A DNA stretch of 64,000 nucleotides from Marinoscillum sp964351625 (GCA_964351625.1 CAYGOV010000006.1:62001-126000); one strand, 5' to 3'. Shown: positions 9,454 through 18,942, counted from the stretch's first letter. Notes: generated by a model not told the origin, from the sequence alone. Made by a program: numbers and translations.

Positions 9454-11279
9454 GAGCTAAACCAGCTTTTAATTTTTTCTAAACTAATCAATTTATAGGT
9501 TGGGTTGCCGTCAGGTGTATAGTTGGGTTGCTTACAAGCAAACAATTGCTCAATCAACTGCTCCGCCTCTTCATCACCCAAATTTTTACATTTTATTGCC
9601 GCCGTGCGTTTAGCCAAAGCTCTGCACAGGTTTTCCTTTCCAATAAGGCCAAGCTCACGCTTGTTGTATTTGAACTGCTCTATCAACTCCTCAAAAACCT
9701 CCTTCTCATTGCAGTTGGTCAGCTCAGCAGGCACTCCCTGAATCACTACCATATGCTGGCCCATTTCTGAAAACTCAAATCCCAAATTTTGAATTTCAGA
9801 TTTGATCTCCATAACGAGGGAATAATCCGAAGGGTTCAATGAAATCTGCGTTGGGAAAAGACTGCTTTGTGAAGCGCCACCAGAAGCGAGCCTCTTTTCA
9901 AATCGTTCATACAGGATTCGCTCGAAGGCTGCTTTTTCATCTATGAGTGTCATCCCGGATTTGACTTGACGAATAAGGAATTTACCATGAAGCCTGTAGC
10001 TTTTGGAATGTGTGAATTCTGCCTCACTCGCATCATTCATACTACTCTCAAACGTGATGATCTGATTAGGTGATTCCCTTCTTAGCTGATCATCTTGGAT
10101 GACGTCTTCTCGCTTAGCAAGGTCATAGAGTGCCTCCCAATTTTTAGCATGATCGCGATTGCCATCTATACTTTTAAACTGCGCATAGCGATTGTCTTGC
10201 GCTGAAGTCCTCTCTGTATATGTTTTGTCTCTTTCTGAGGTGAATTGCTCAAAATTCACATCTGTAGAAAAATCCAATGATGGGGTAACATTAAAAGTTC
10301 CAAGTGCTTGACGAATAGCCGAGTGAATTACACCATAAAGCATACGGTCATCATCAAATTTCACTTCAGTCTTGGTAGGATGCACATTGATATCCACGTG
10401 GAGTGGATCCATTTCTACAAAGAGTACATAGAATGGATAGTAATCGTCTTTGATCAATCCTTGAAACGCCGTAGACACGGCATGATTCAAATAATTGTTC
10501 TTGATATAACGCCCATTTACGAAGAAAAACTGCTCTCCTCGTGTCTTCTTGGCGAATTCCGGTTTACCAATATATCCAGTCAGTTTTACATGCGCAGTTG
10601 CCTCATCGCATGGTATTAGCTGCTGCTGATAGGCTTTACCAAATAATTGAACAATGCGCTTACTCAACTTCCCCTCCTCGAGATTGAACATCTCTAGGTC
10701 ATTATTGGTCATTGTCATCGCCACTTCAGGATTGGCGAGAGCCACGCGCTGAAATTCATCTGTAATATGACGGAGCTCAATGGGATTTGACTTTAAGAAA
10801 TTGCGTCTGGCTGGTACATTGTAGAATAGGTTTTTGATACTGATGATAGTTCCGTCTTTGGTAGAAGTAGGTTCTTGTTTTTTCGCTTCAGAAGCCTCGA
10901 CTTGTAGCAGCGTACCTAGCTCATCCGTTCGTCTTTTGGTGCGCATTTCCACCTGAGCCACAGCAGCTATTGACGCTAAGGCTTCACCACGAAAACCCAT
11001 TGTCTTGATTTTGAAAAGATCCTCGGCTGTGCGAATTTTTGAGGTAGCGTGACGCTCAAAACTCATTCTCGCATCGGTCAGGCTCATACCTTTCCCATCA
11101 TCTATTACCTGAATGAGCGCTTTTCCAGCATCTTTTACTACCAATTTAATGTTTAAGGCACCCGCATCTATGCTATTTTCCAAAAGCTCTTTCACAGCAG
11201 AAGCTGGTCGCTGAACCACCTCTCCTGCCGCAATTTGATTCGCAATACTATCGGGCAATAAATAGACTATGTCCTCCAT
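9450..11279 (-). CDS. mutL: DNA mismatch repair protein MutL
   Basis: 609 residues. MutL couples MutS mismatch recognition to downstream repair. The N-terminal GHKL ATPase is intact: ELLENSIDAG (Glu34, Asn35, Asp38), DDGKGM, and GFRGEALASI near residue 95. The C-terminal dimerisation domain spans about 425-600. The endonuclease motif DQHA(x)2E(x)4E is not intact (it reads DEKAAFERILYE) and the CPHGRP zinc motif is replaced by CKQPNYTPDGNPTY. This may be the usual state in the phylum rather than a defect. The gene follows a small membrane-protein gene by 5 bp and overlaps the rhomboid gene. Confidence 0.96.
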   Translation of the reverse strand: MEDIVYLLPDSIANQIAAGEVVQRPASAVKELLENSIDAGALNIKLVVKDAGKALIQVIDDGKGMSLTDARMSFERHATSKIRTAEDLFKIKTMGFRGEALASIAAVAQVEMRTKRRTDELGTLLQVEASEAKKQEPTSTKDGTIISIKNLFYNVPARRNFLKSNPIELRHITDEFQRVALANPEVAMTMTNNDLEMFNLEEGKLSKRIVQLFGKAYQQQLIPCDEATAHVKLTGYIGKPEFAKKTRGEQFFFVNGRYIKNNYLNHAVSTAFQGLIKDDYYPFYVLFVEMDPLHVDINVHPTKTEVKFDDDRMLYGVIHSAIRQALGTFNVTPSLDFSTDVNFEQFTSERDKTYTERTSAQDNRYAQFKSIDGNRDHAKNWEALYDLAKREDVIQDDQLRRESPNQIITFESSMNDASEAEFTHSKSYRLHGKFLIRQVKSGMTLIDEKAAFERILYERFEKRLASGGASQSSLFPTQISLNPSDYSLVMEIKSEIQNLGFEFSEMGQHMVVIQGVPAELTNCNEKEVFEELIEQFKYNKRELGLIGKENLCRALAKRTAAIKCKNLGDEEAEQLIEQLFACKQPNYTPDGNPTYKLISLEKIKSWFSS

Positions 11280-11284
11280 AGCAG

Positions 11285-11623
11285 TCAGTGACTCCTTCTA
11301 CCTTTTAGTCTATAAAAAAGATAAAGTGGTACTACCAACCAGAGAACATGAAGAATCAAATTGCCATAGAATAGCCAACCAACTACTAAAATGCCGAGGA
11401 ATGCAGCGATGAGTAATTGCAAAATTGATGCGAGAGAGACCGATTCTGCCCGCCTTTCAAATGAAATATTTCTTGGCACAAAGTCTTCCTTAGACTCCCC
11501 TTCCATCTGACTTTTGATGTATGCTGTTCTTTCCTTGATCTGCTCTCTTACAGGATCATAATATCGTGGATTAATCCCGAATTGACGGTTGTTTGGTACC
11601 TTTATAAAAGACGGAAACTTCAT
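11285..11623 (-). CDS. Small conserved membrane protein upstream of mutL
   Basis: 112 residues: a basic soluble N-terminal half (KVPNNRQFGINPRYYDPVR..., with a helical KERTAYIKSQM segment) followed by a hydrophobic hairpin at about residues 64-103 and a basic tail (RLKGRRSH). It is the first gene of the mutL/rhomboid operon, 5 bp before mutL. I do not recognise a functional domain; the position looks typical of Cytophagales mutL loci. Confidence 0.7.
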   Translation of the reverse strand: MKFPSFIKVPNNRQFGINPRYYDPVREQIKERTAYIKSQMEGESKEDFVPRNISFERRAESVSLASILQLLIAAFLGILVVGWLFYGNLILHVLWLVVPLYLFYRLKGRRSH

Positions 11624-11762
11624 AATTGCAATTTTAATTATTCGGCGATGAGTGTCAATTTTTACCTTGATTAATAGCCTTTTAATCGAATTTTCAACCC
11701 CTTCAACACCAAAATTCTCCGAATGGTGCTGAGATGCCCAAAGTTAACCTTAATTTGGCTCA

Positions 11763-14129
11763 ATGCGTTTCGCGAAAGTCATATTATCAATCCTATTATT
11801 GATCATTTTGTCTCAGAATTCCTTTGCAAAAGGGACTTCTGACGAATATCTGGACAGTGTCTACCAACGAATGACATCTGTCCAAAAGGTCTCTAGTCTT
11901 GTGTTGGTAAAAGCTGAGCCGAGTATGACCATTCCTTCGGAAAAAGGTGTTTTCGTTGACTATCCTTTAGATGAAAGCAATATCCCTGATAATAGCCTCC
12001 TCGTAGTACAACTCGATATGCGAATGAATCCGCTTGCAGATGAAAAATGGCAGCTTCCCGACCTACTTACACTAGCTGCTATCACAGACCAGTCTGTAGT
12101 TTGGAATTATATAACCTATTTCAAAAAAGCTTGTATTCAGCTGGGGATTGACAGAGTCGTGTTGCCAAAAGACACATACCAAAGCAAGCCTGTTGATCAA
12201 ACTTTGGAAGCCTTTCTCAAATATGATCCGAAGTTTTTCACATCTGTTGAATCATACGGCATAGAACCTGAATTAAATAAAAAGGGTATCATTTCAGCTA
12301 TTAATGAATATGATTTGATGGTTGTAAAAATTCGAGACCTAGAAGAGCTAAATGACAAATTAGAGCGGCATTCCAAGAAAATTCTTCAAAAAACCAACTG
12401 TGAATCTAAAATCAAAGAAGGTCTGGAAATGAGTGCTACAGCCGTGAATTTGACTTATCCTGAACGACTACCAAAACAGCTTTCAGTAGCTATTGTAAAA
12501 TCTTCTTTGATCCCACTTCAAAAGCAACAAGGCATCTTTCCACTTAAGTCAGATTCCATTTGCTTGATCACAGATCAACCTTATGGGTCCTTTGCAAACG
12601 CACTTCGCAACTATACTTATGTGATGACAACTGCTTTAGATATTTCCCAGAGCAATGCCCCGATAATCATCGATGGAATATCAAAAGTTGACCCAGAGCT
12701 ATTTAACCGTGATCGTCAGTTCATCTATATCGGAGCGAGGAACACGGCTAATTCACATCTTTCTTATGTTGATGCTGCACTCCTTTATGAAGGCAGAAAT
12801 TACAATCATAATTATACACTGCCCCAGCAACTATTTGGTGCTTGGGCTATCACTGGACAGCTTCCACTTGGTAAAAGTGAAGGGTTTGAAAACCTTTCAA
12901 TAAAAAGCAATGGCGTACTGGGACATGCACCGCCTGAGATGGTAGGTCTTGATGAAGTCTCACTGATGAAAATAGAAGCCATCATGACAGAAGCCATTGA
13001 GACTGGTTGTACTCCTGGGGCACAATTGGCGATAGCCGTAGATGGGTCTTTAGTGCTCTCCAAGGCTTATGGATATTTGACCTATGATAGTTTGATAGCC
13101 ACCGACAACTCGACACTCTACGACCTTGCATCACTCACAAAAGTGATGAGCACACTACTTGCCGTAATGAAACTTTATGAAGATGGCACCATCGATCTTG
13201 ATGCTCCGATTAGCACGTGGTTAGCCGAATATGGTTTGTCTAATAAAAAAGACATTACGATACGCGCACTGCTTTCGCACAATGCTGGACTCAGATCATA
13301 CATTCCATTTTGGCAAAAGCTGATCTCGCCAGATCGCATGGAAACCTTTTATTATCAGAATGAAGCCGCCGAAATTGCGGATATCAGAAGTTATGGTGTC
13401 CGACCTTCTCCTAGCTTAAAAGACACTTTACAGAGCTGGGTCTTGAGTTCTCCTCTGCTCAGTTATGACAGTTTGCCTTTTTATCGCTACAGCGACATTG
13501 GATTTATGATGCTTCATCAAATAGTAGAAAGAGTATCACATCAACCTTTTGATGAATACTTAAATGTCAATTTTTATGAACCAATGGGCTTAAAGCGACT
13601 AACCTTCAACCCACTCACTCGCAATTTTCAGCGCTTTGAAATAGCCCCCACAGAATATGATGATTATTATCGTGATGAACTCGTATGGGGTGAAGTGCAT
13701 GATAGAAATGCAGCAGTTTTTGGTGGTATAGCTGGTCATGCGGGTCTTTTTGGGAATTCTAGTGATCTGACGACTATCATACAGATGCTCCTACAAGGCG
13801 GAAACTACGGCGGACAAGATTACCTACGTCCTGAGACCATCGCCTATTTCAACAGACAATTTTATCCAAACAATAGACGAGCACTGGGTTGGGACAAAAA
13901 CAGTGAGACTGGCGGAAATGCTTCTAAGCTTGCCTCATCTGAAAGTTTTGGGCATACAGGATTTACTGGCACCATGGTATGGGCAGACCCAGCTTACAAC
14001 TTGGCTTTTGTCTTCCTTTCAAACAGAGTTTACCCCAATTCCAATAACTATCGATTGATCAATAGTGATATTCGGACAAGACTACAAGATGTCGTGTACG
14101 AGGCATTGATCACCAAATGGAAGAAATGA
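11763..14129 (+). CDS. Fusion of a remnant GH3 domain with a serine beta-lactamase/esterase domain
   Basis: 788 residues with a signal peptide (to about residue 22). The start (YLDSVYQRMTSVQKVSSL) still resembles the beginning of GH3 glycosidases, and residues 245-380 (SLIPLQKQQGIFPL ... LPQQLFGAWAITGQLPLG) resemble the GH3 C-terminal domain. The barrel between them is shortened to about 200 residues and the GH3 KHFPGHG motif is absent. Residues about 395-785 form a serine beta-lactamase-like hydrolase with SLTK (Ser457, Lys460), YSD (Tyr576) and HTG (His731). Inference: a periplasmic peptidoglycan or ester hydrolase whose glycosidase half is probably inactive. Confidence 0.85.
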   Translation: MRFAKVILSILLLIILSQNSFAKGTSDEYLDSVYQRMTSVQKVSSLVLVKAEPSMTIPSEKGVFVDYPLDESNIPDNSLLVVQLDMRMNPLADEKWQLPDLLTLAAITDQSVVWNYITYFKKACIQLGIDRVVLPKDTYQSKPVDQTLEAFLKYDPKFFTSVESYGIEPELNKKGIISAINEYDLMVVKIRDLEELNDKLERHSKKILQKTNCESKIKEGLEMSATAVNLTYPERLPKQLSVAIVKSSLIPLQKQQGIFPLKSDSICLITDQPYGSFANALRNYTYVMTTALDISQSNAPIIIDGISKVDPELFNRDRQFIYIGARNTANSHLSYVDAALLYEGRNYNHNYTLPQQLFGAWAITGQLPLGKSEGFENLSIKSNGVLGHAPPEMVGLDEVSLMKIEAIMTEAIETGCTPGAQLAIAVDGSLVLSKAYGYLTYDSLIATDNSTLYDLASLTKVMSTLLAVMKLYEDGTIDLDAPISTWLAEYGLSNKKDITIRALLSHNAGLRSYIPFWQKLISPDRMETFYYQNEAAEIADIRSYGVRPSPSLKDTLQSWVLSSPLLSYDSLPFYRYSDIGFMMLHQIVERVSHQPFDEYLNVNFYEPMGLKRLTFNPLTRNFQRFEIAPTEYDDYYRDELVWGEVHDRNAAVFGGIAGHAGLFGNSSDLTTIIQMLLQGGNYGGQDYLRPETIAYFNRQFYPNNRRALGWDKNSETGGNASKLASSESFGHTGFTGTMVWADPAYNLAFVFLSNRVYPNSNNYRLINSDIRTRLQDVVYEALITKWKK

Positions 14130-14169
14130 AAACAAAAGGTATCGGATGGCGTTTACATTTGCATTCGAT

Positions 14170-15312
14170 ATGAAAATAGGCATTGTTTGTTATCCCACAT
14201 ATGGTGGCAGTGGTGTAGTAGCCACAGAGCTGGGTAAAGCCCTAGCTAAAGAAGGGCATGAAATTCATTTCATTACCTACTCCCAACCGTCAAGACTTGA
14301 TTTTTTTAGTGAGAACCTCTATTACCATGAGGTCTCTGTAAAGTCGTATCCATTATTTGATTACCCGCCATATGAACTGGCCTTGGCTAGTAAAATGGTG
14401 GATGTAGTGGAGCACGAGAAACTAGATATTCTTCATGTGCATTATGCCATACCTCACGCTTCAGCAGCTTATATGGCCAAGCAAATCCTGAAAACAAAAG
14501 GAATTACTATACCCGTAATCACCACCCTGCATGGTACGGATATTACTTTGGTAGGTAAAGACGCAACTTATGAACCTGTAGTAACCTTCTCTATCAACCA
14601 ATCTGATGGTGTAACAGCTGTATCTGAAGATTTGAGAAAAGACACATTAAAACTTTTCGACATTACCAGAGATATAGCCGTGATTCCAAACTTTATCGAT
14701 TTGGAACGATTCAAAAAGCAAAAGAAAGATCACTTCAAAAAAGCCATTTGTCCAAATGATGAAAAGCTTATTGTACATACTTCTAACTTTAGAAAAGTGA
14801 AGCGTGTACAGGACGTGGTGGCTGTCTTCAACAAAGTAAGAAAAGTGGTGCCTTCAAAACTTCTACTTGTAGGAGATGGACCTGAGCGATCTAGTATAGA
14901 AGAACTTTGTAGAAATATGTGCAATATCGATGATGTGCGTTTTCTTGGAAAGCTAGAAGCTGTTGAGGAAGTGCTTTCTGTTGCAGATCTATTCGTTTTG
15001 ACTTCTGAAAAAGAAAGCTTTGGGCTTGCTGCTTTAGAGGCTATGGCGTGCGAAGTGCCAGTTATATCTACAAATGCCGGCGGATTACCGGAGCTGAATA
15101 TCGATGGAGTCTCAGGTTATGTCTGCGAGGTAGGTGATACAGATACTATGGCTGAAAAAGCTATCAGAATTCTAGATGATGCTAATCTTACGAGATTTAA
15201 AACAGGTGCGCTGAATAGAGCCAAAGAGTTTGATGTGACGAACATTTTGCCGATGTATGAGGCATACTATGAACACACATTACAAGGTCTGGCAAAAAAA
15301 GTAATTGCTTAA
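14170..15312 (+). CDS. bshA: N-acetyl-alpha-D-glucosaminyl L-malate synthase BshA
   Basis: 380 residues. BshA is a GT4-type (GT-B fold) glycosyltransferase that joins UDP-GlcNAc to L-malate, the first step of bacillithiol synthesis. The N-terminal MKIGIVCYPTYGGSGVVATE and the acceptor region LHVHYAIPHASAAY are characteristic. The donor site ESFGLAALEAMACEVPVI near residue 278 carries the retaining-GT4 EX7E pattern. I chose the ATG at 14170 rather than 14146 because the family starts with MKIG. It follows the beta-lactamase fusion by 40 bp, possibly as a read-through partner. Confidence 0.95.
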   Translation: MKIGIVCYPTYGGSGVVATELGKALAKEGHEIHFITYSQPSRLDFFSENLYYHEVSVKSYPLFDYPPYELALASKMVDVVEHEKLDILHVHYAIPHASAAYMAKQILKTKGITIPVITTLHGTDITLVGKDATYEPVVTFSINQSDGVTAVSEDLRKDTLKLFDITRDIAVIPNFIDLERFKKQKKDHFKKAICPNDEKLIVHTSNFRKVKRVQDVVAVFNKVRKVVPSKLLLVGDGPERSSIEELCRNMCNIDDVRFLGKLEAVEEVLSVADLFVLTSEKESFGLAALEAMACEVPVISTNAGGLPELNIDGVSGYVCEVGDTDTMAEKAIRILDDANLTRFKTGALNRAKEFDVTNILPMYEAYYEHTLQGLAKKVIA

Positions 15313-15325
15313 AAGCAATTTGCAA

Positions 15326-15472
15326 TTAATCTGCTCTGTTAGATTTTTTAGCCTTTTTAGCCTTTTTCTCCTCCTGAGATTCTGGCTCAAGTATGGCCTT
15401 GTACAGACCATCCCTAAGCAGGGTGCGAACATCCCAAACTAAACCTGCAAAAATTGGTCTTCTTCCTGGCAT
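15326..15472 (-). CDS. 48-residue conserved small protein
   Basis: A short leftward frame: ATG at 15472, stop at 15326. The protein starts MPGRRPIFAGLVWDVRTLLR, continues DGLYKAILEPES and ends in a Lys/Ala-rich tail (QEEKKAKKAKKSNRAD). The sequence looks protein-like (amphipathic aromatic N-terminus, charged tail) and I recall similar tiny proteins in Cytophagales, without a function. It lies in the gap between bshA and the VWA gene and would otherwise leave 310 bp empty. Confidence 0.55.
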   Translation of the reverse strand: MPGRRPIFAGLVWDVRTLLRDGLYKAILEPESQEEKKAKKAKKSNRAD

Positions 15473-15622
15473 GAATTGAGTTAGTTTATAGTTATAAATT
15501 TAGGGAGATTCTTTCCGAAAAGTCAAAGGCTTTTCGACCAAACACGTAAAACCGAGGATTTTCTTCTTGAAAGGGAAATCATTATTGGTTATTTTGAGTT
15601 ACACAAGAGCAAAATATTTAAA

Positions 15623-16720
15623 ATGATAGGTCAACGGTTTACAGAATATATACCTGAAAAGAATCCGGAGCAGTCTATGTTTGATAATCTGCTCAATGTC
15701 TTTCTGCAGCTCATGATTATTACTTCAGGAGATGTATCCGAAGCACTTAGTTGGCTGACCAATCTAGACCGGGAACATAATTTATCCTCTGCTGACTATG
15801 GCATTGGTGATTTCATAGAAGACTTAAAGTCAAAAGGCTACATCACTGACGATACCAAAAAAGGCGAATTCAAACTCACGGCCAAAAGCGAACAAACCAT
15901 AAGAAAAGATGCACTTGAAGAAATCTTCGGGAAACTGAAAAAGTCCGGTAGAGGAGATCATCAAACCAATCATTCGGGTAGAGGAGATGAGATGAGTTCG
16001 GATTTCAGAGAGTTCCAATTTGGCGACAGCCCCGAGCAGATAGAATTGACAGAAAGTCTTAAAAATGCTCAGATAAATCATGGTGCTGGTGACTTCATGC
16101 TTACAGAAAATGACCTGGAAGTGCGAGAGCGTGAGTTCAAAAGCCAAACCTCAACTGTATTGATGATTGACATCAGTCACTCGATGATTCTTTATGGTGA
16201 AGATCGCATCACTCCTGCTAAGAAAGTAGCGATGGCCTTAGCTGAGATGATTACCAAAAAATATCCGAAAGACACTTTAGACATCATCGTTTTCGGAAAC
16301 GACTCTTGGCAGATAGCCATAAAAGACCTCACGTATCTCAGTGTAGGTCCATATCACACCAATACTGTGGCTGGTTTGGAGCTGGCCATGGATCTTTTGC
16401 GCAGACGCAAAAACAAAAACAAGCAGATCTTCATGATCACAGATGGGAAACCTACATGCCTTAAGGAAGGAATCAAATACTATAAAAACAGTTTTGGGCT
16501 CGACCCGAAAATATTGAATAAGACTTTGAATCTGGCGGCTCAATGTCGCCGAATCAATATTCCAATTACCACCTTTATGATTGCTTCTGACCCTTATTTA
16601 CAACAGTTTGTAAGAGAATTTACCGAAGTAAATAGCGGCAATGCCTACTACAGTAGCCTGCAAGGATTGGGCAATCTTGTTTTTGAAGACTACAAAAGAA
16701 ATAGAAGAAAAAACCTCTAA
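15623..16720 (+). CDS. VWA-domain protein, partner of the downstream AAA+ ATPase
   Basis: 365 residues. The N-terminal 90 residues are helical; a hinge with a repeated SGRGD motif (about residues 110-125) follows. The von Willebrand A domain covers about 175-350, with the metal-binding DISHS (about residues 182-186) and the ITDGKPT acidic loop. Together with the next gene, 9 bp downstream, it forms the ChlD/ChlI-like or MoxR-like VWA-ATPase arrangement. Known from such systems: the ATPase ring remodels or activates a target bound through the VWA protein. The target is unknown here, and this is not chlorophyll synthesis, as no tetrapyrrole genes are nearby. Confidence 0.85.
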   Translation: MIGQRFTEYIPEKNPEQSMFDNLLNVFLQLMIITSGDVSEALSWLTNLDREHNLSSADYGIGDFIEDLKSKGYITDDTKKGEFKLTAKSEQTIRKDALEEIFGKLKKSGRGDHQTNHSGRGDEMSSDFREFQFGDSPEQIELTESLKNAQINHGAGDFMLTENDLEVREREFKSQTSTVLMIDISHSMILYGEDRITPAKKVAMALAEMITKKYPKDTLDIIVFGNDSWQIAIKDLTYLSVGPYHTNTVAGLELAMDLLRRRKNKNKQIFMITDGKPTCLKEGIKYYKNSFGLDPKILNKTLNLAAQCRRINIPITTFMIASDPYLQQFVREFTEVNSGNAYYSSLQGLGNLVFEDYKRNRRKNL

Positions 16721-16729
16721 TCAATAGGA

Positions 16730-18244
16730 ATGAAATACGCAGAATTATCAAGCGATCAACGATTGAAAATAGCTACTCTTGGGCAATTAATAGGTGCGGG
16801 CTATTGGCCATTGGGAATCAAAGATGAATTGAGAAAAAACCTCATCGCAAATATTCAAGGAAGTGTGAATGTATTTGATGGCATTTGGGGATATGAAGAC
16901 ACAGTCATTCCAGATATCGAAAGAGCCATTCTTGCAAAGCATAATATCAACTTTCTAGGACTCAGAGGTCAAGCAAAGACTAGGATTGCTCGTACAATGA
17001 CCATGCTGTTGGACGAATACATCCCTTGTGTTGCTGGGGCAGATCTTAATGATGATCCATTGAACCCAATCTCTCGATTTGCCATTAATATGATTAAAGA
17101 AAAGGGTGAAAACACACCTATTTCTTGGCTGCATAGAAGCGAAAGATATACAGAAAAACTCGCTACTCCAGATGTGACCATTTCAGATTTGATAGGTGAT
17201 GTGGACCCAATCAAAGCAGCCAGCTTGAAACTTCCTTATTCTGATGAAAGAGTGATTCACTATGGTCTTATTCCTAGATCTCATAGAGGGATTTTCGTAA
17301 TCAATGAGCTGCCAGATTTACAAGCAAGAATTCAGGTAGCTCTATTCAATATCCTCCAAGAAGGTGATATCCAAATCCGGGGTTTTAAACTACGTCTTCC
17401 TCTCGATGTACAGTTTGTCTTCACGGCAAACCCTGAGGATTATACTAATCGGGGAAGTATTGTCACTCCTTTGAAAGACAGGATAGACAGCCAGATCATT
17501 ACGCATTATCCTAAGTCTATTGAAATTGGGAAACGCATAACGGAGCAAGAAGCTCACCTTGCTCCATTCCAAAAAGATAACATTATGGTCTTCGACCTAA
17601 TGAAAGACCTGATAGAGCAGGTGGCATTTGAAGCAAGAGAAAGCGAATATGTAGATGCCAAAAGTGGTGTTTCAGCACGATTGACGATCTCTGCATTTGA
17701 AAACTTAATGAGCGCTGCTGAGCGCAGGATGCTCATAAATAAAGAAGCAAAGACTTGTGTGCGCGTTGCTGATTTCATAGGCGTCATTCCTGCTATCACA
17801 GGTAAAGTCGAGCTAGTATATGAAGGCGAGCAAGAAGGTCCTGGAATTGTTGCACAAAATCTGGTCGGCAAAGCCATTAGAAAACAGTTTGTTCAGTACT
17901 TCCCTGATCCCGAGAAAATAAGAAAACAGAAAACTACAAAGAGTCCATATTCGGAAATCGTCGACTGGTTCGGTGAGGGCAACATGGTGGACATATTGCA
18001 TGACTATAAAGCTGAAGAATATGAGAAAGAACTTTTTCAGATTCCCGGTTTAGAGAAGCTTGTCAAAGATCATCATGGTAAGCAGCCAAAAGAATTTATT
18101 ATTTTTCTAATGGAATTCGCGCTACATGGTCTTGCTGAATACAGCGCATTGAGTAAGCACAATATAGAACGTGGTATGCAGTTCAAAGACTTACTTAGCA
18201 GCATGCTGTCCATGCCTGATGATAGCTCCGAAGAAGCGTATTAA
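16730..18244 (+). CDS. Magnesium-chelatase-like AAA+ ATPase
   Basis: 504 residues. The Walker A is FLGLRGQAKTRIAR near residue 77. The Walker B position reads GIFVINELPDL near 189, with Asn where DE is usual; my recollection is that NELPD is normal for this non-photosynthetic subfamily. FVFTANPEDYTNRG and the arginine-rich PLKDRIDSQI follow, typical of AAA_5/ChlI ATPases. The C-terminal lid domain extends to about 400, and a further helical 100 residues are specific to this type. It is cotranscribed with the VWA gene and probably with the AlbA_2 gene 11 bp downstream. Confidence 0.88.
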   Translation: MKYAELSSDQRLKIATLGQLIGAGYWPLGIKDELRKNLIANIQGSVNVFDGIWGYEDTVIPDIERAILAKHNINFLGLRGQAKTRIARTMTMLLDEYIPCVAGADLNDDPLNPISRFAINMIKEKGENTPISWLHRSERYTEKLATPDVTISDLIGDVDPIKAASLKLPYSDERVIHYGLIPRSHRGIFVINELPDLQARIQVALFNILQEGDIQIRGFKLRLPLDVQFVFTANPEDYTNRGSIVTPLKDRIDSQIITHYPKSIEIGKRITEQEAHLAPFQKDNIMVFDLMKDLIEQVAFEARESEYVDAKSGVSARLTISAFENLMSAAERRMLINKEAKTCVRVADFIGVIPAITGKVELVYEGEQEGPGIVAQNLVGKAIRKQFVQYFPDPEKIRKQKTTKSPYSEIVDWFGEGNMVDILHDYKAEEYEKELFQIPGLEKLVKDHHGKQPKEFIIFLMEFALHGLAEYSALSKHNIERGMQFKDLLSSMLSMPDDSSEEAY

Positions 18245-18255
18245 TTTCATCCAAG

Positions 18256-18900
18256 ATGGATCTCCAAGAGGCCAAACGACTCATCAAAGATGGGGAGAGT
18301 AGGAGTGTAGAGTTCAAACTAAAAATCAATCACCCGGAGAAGGTTATCCGTGAAGTGGTGGCTTTCGCCAATACCGATGGCGGCCACCTATTCATAGGCG
18401 TAGATGATGATCGCAATATCTTGGGCTCAAAGTACGCGGACGATGAGCATTTTGTGATGCTCAAAGCAATTGAAGAGTTGTCTAGACCAGCGGTTACTTT
18501 TGATTCCAATCGATTCAAAATCACTGAAAAGCGGGCACTTCTGCATTATTTTATTCATCCTGGAGTATCCAAGCCCTATTTTGCCTTTGAAAAAAAACAA
18601 CATCGCTACGGCAAAGCATTTGTCAGGGTGGAGGACAAAACCATTCAGGCTAGCCCAGAGATGAGAAAAATATTGAAGTTCAACGCTCGTCCCCACGACA
18701 CTCATTTCAACTATGGTAACAATGAAAAAATACTTTTCAATTACCTCACTGAAAACCCACATATCACACTTCCCACCTTTCGCGAACTCACAGGCCTTGA
18801 GTATAAAGAAGCTTCAGACATCCTTGTGAAAATGGTAATGGCCAATACACTAAAGTTAATTCCACGTGAGTTGACCGATTGGTACAGACCAGTCGAATAA
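18256..18900 (+). CDS. AlbA_2/Schlafen-type putative DNA- or nucleotide-binding protein
   Basis: 214 residues. The AlbA_2 domain occupies about 5-130: SRSVEFKLKINHPEKVIREV then VVAFANTDGGHLFIGVDDD, the signature ExK...FANxxGG...GVxDD pattern. The C-terminal 70 residues (NEKILFNYLTENPHITLPTF ... EASDILVKMVMANTLKLI) look like a winged helix. AlbA_2 proteins are often regulators or nucleic-acid-binding modules. It is 11 bp after the AAA+ gene, so it may belong to the VWA/AAA+ operon; its role there is unknown. Confidence 0.82.
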   Translation: MDLQEAKRLIKDGESRSVEFKLKINHPEKVIREVVAFANTDGGHLFIGVDDDRNILGSKYADDEHFVMLKAIEELSRPAVTFDSNRFKITEKRALLHYFIHPGVSKPYFAFEKKQHRYGKAFVRVEDKTIQASPEMRKILKFNARPHDTHFNYGNNEKILFNYLTENPHITLPTFRELTGLEYKEASDILVKMVMANTLKLIPRELTDWYRPVE

Positions 18901-18926
18901 ATTTTCTAAGATTTCCTTCTGAATCG

Positions 18927-18942
18927 TGGCAAATTGTTGGCA
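18927..18942 (+). promoter_or_regulatory. Direct repeat with -24/-12 spacing upstream of phoH-like gene
   Basis: TGGCA at 18927 and TTGGCA at 18937 give a GG-N10-GC arrangement like sigma-54 promoters, 53 bp upstream of the PhoH-family ATG. The -12 box is TGGCA rather than TTGCA. It can equally be read as a tandem repeat of TGGCAAATT, a possible operator. Low confidence. Confidence 0.25.
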
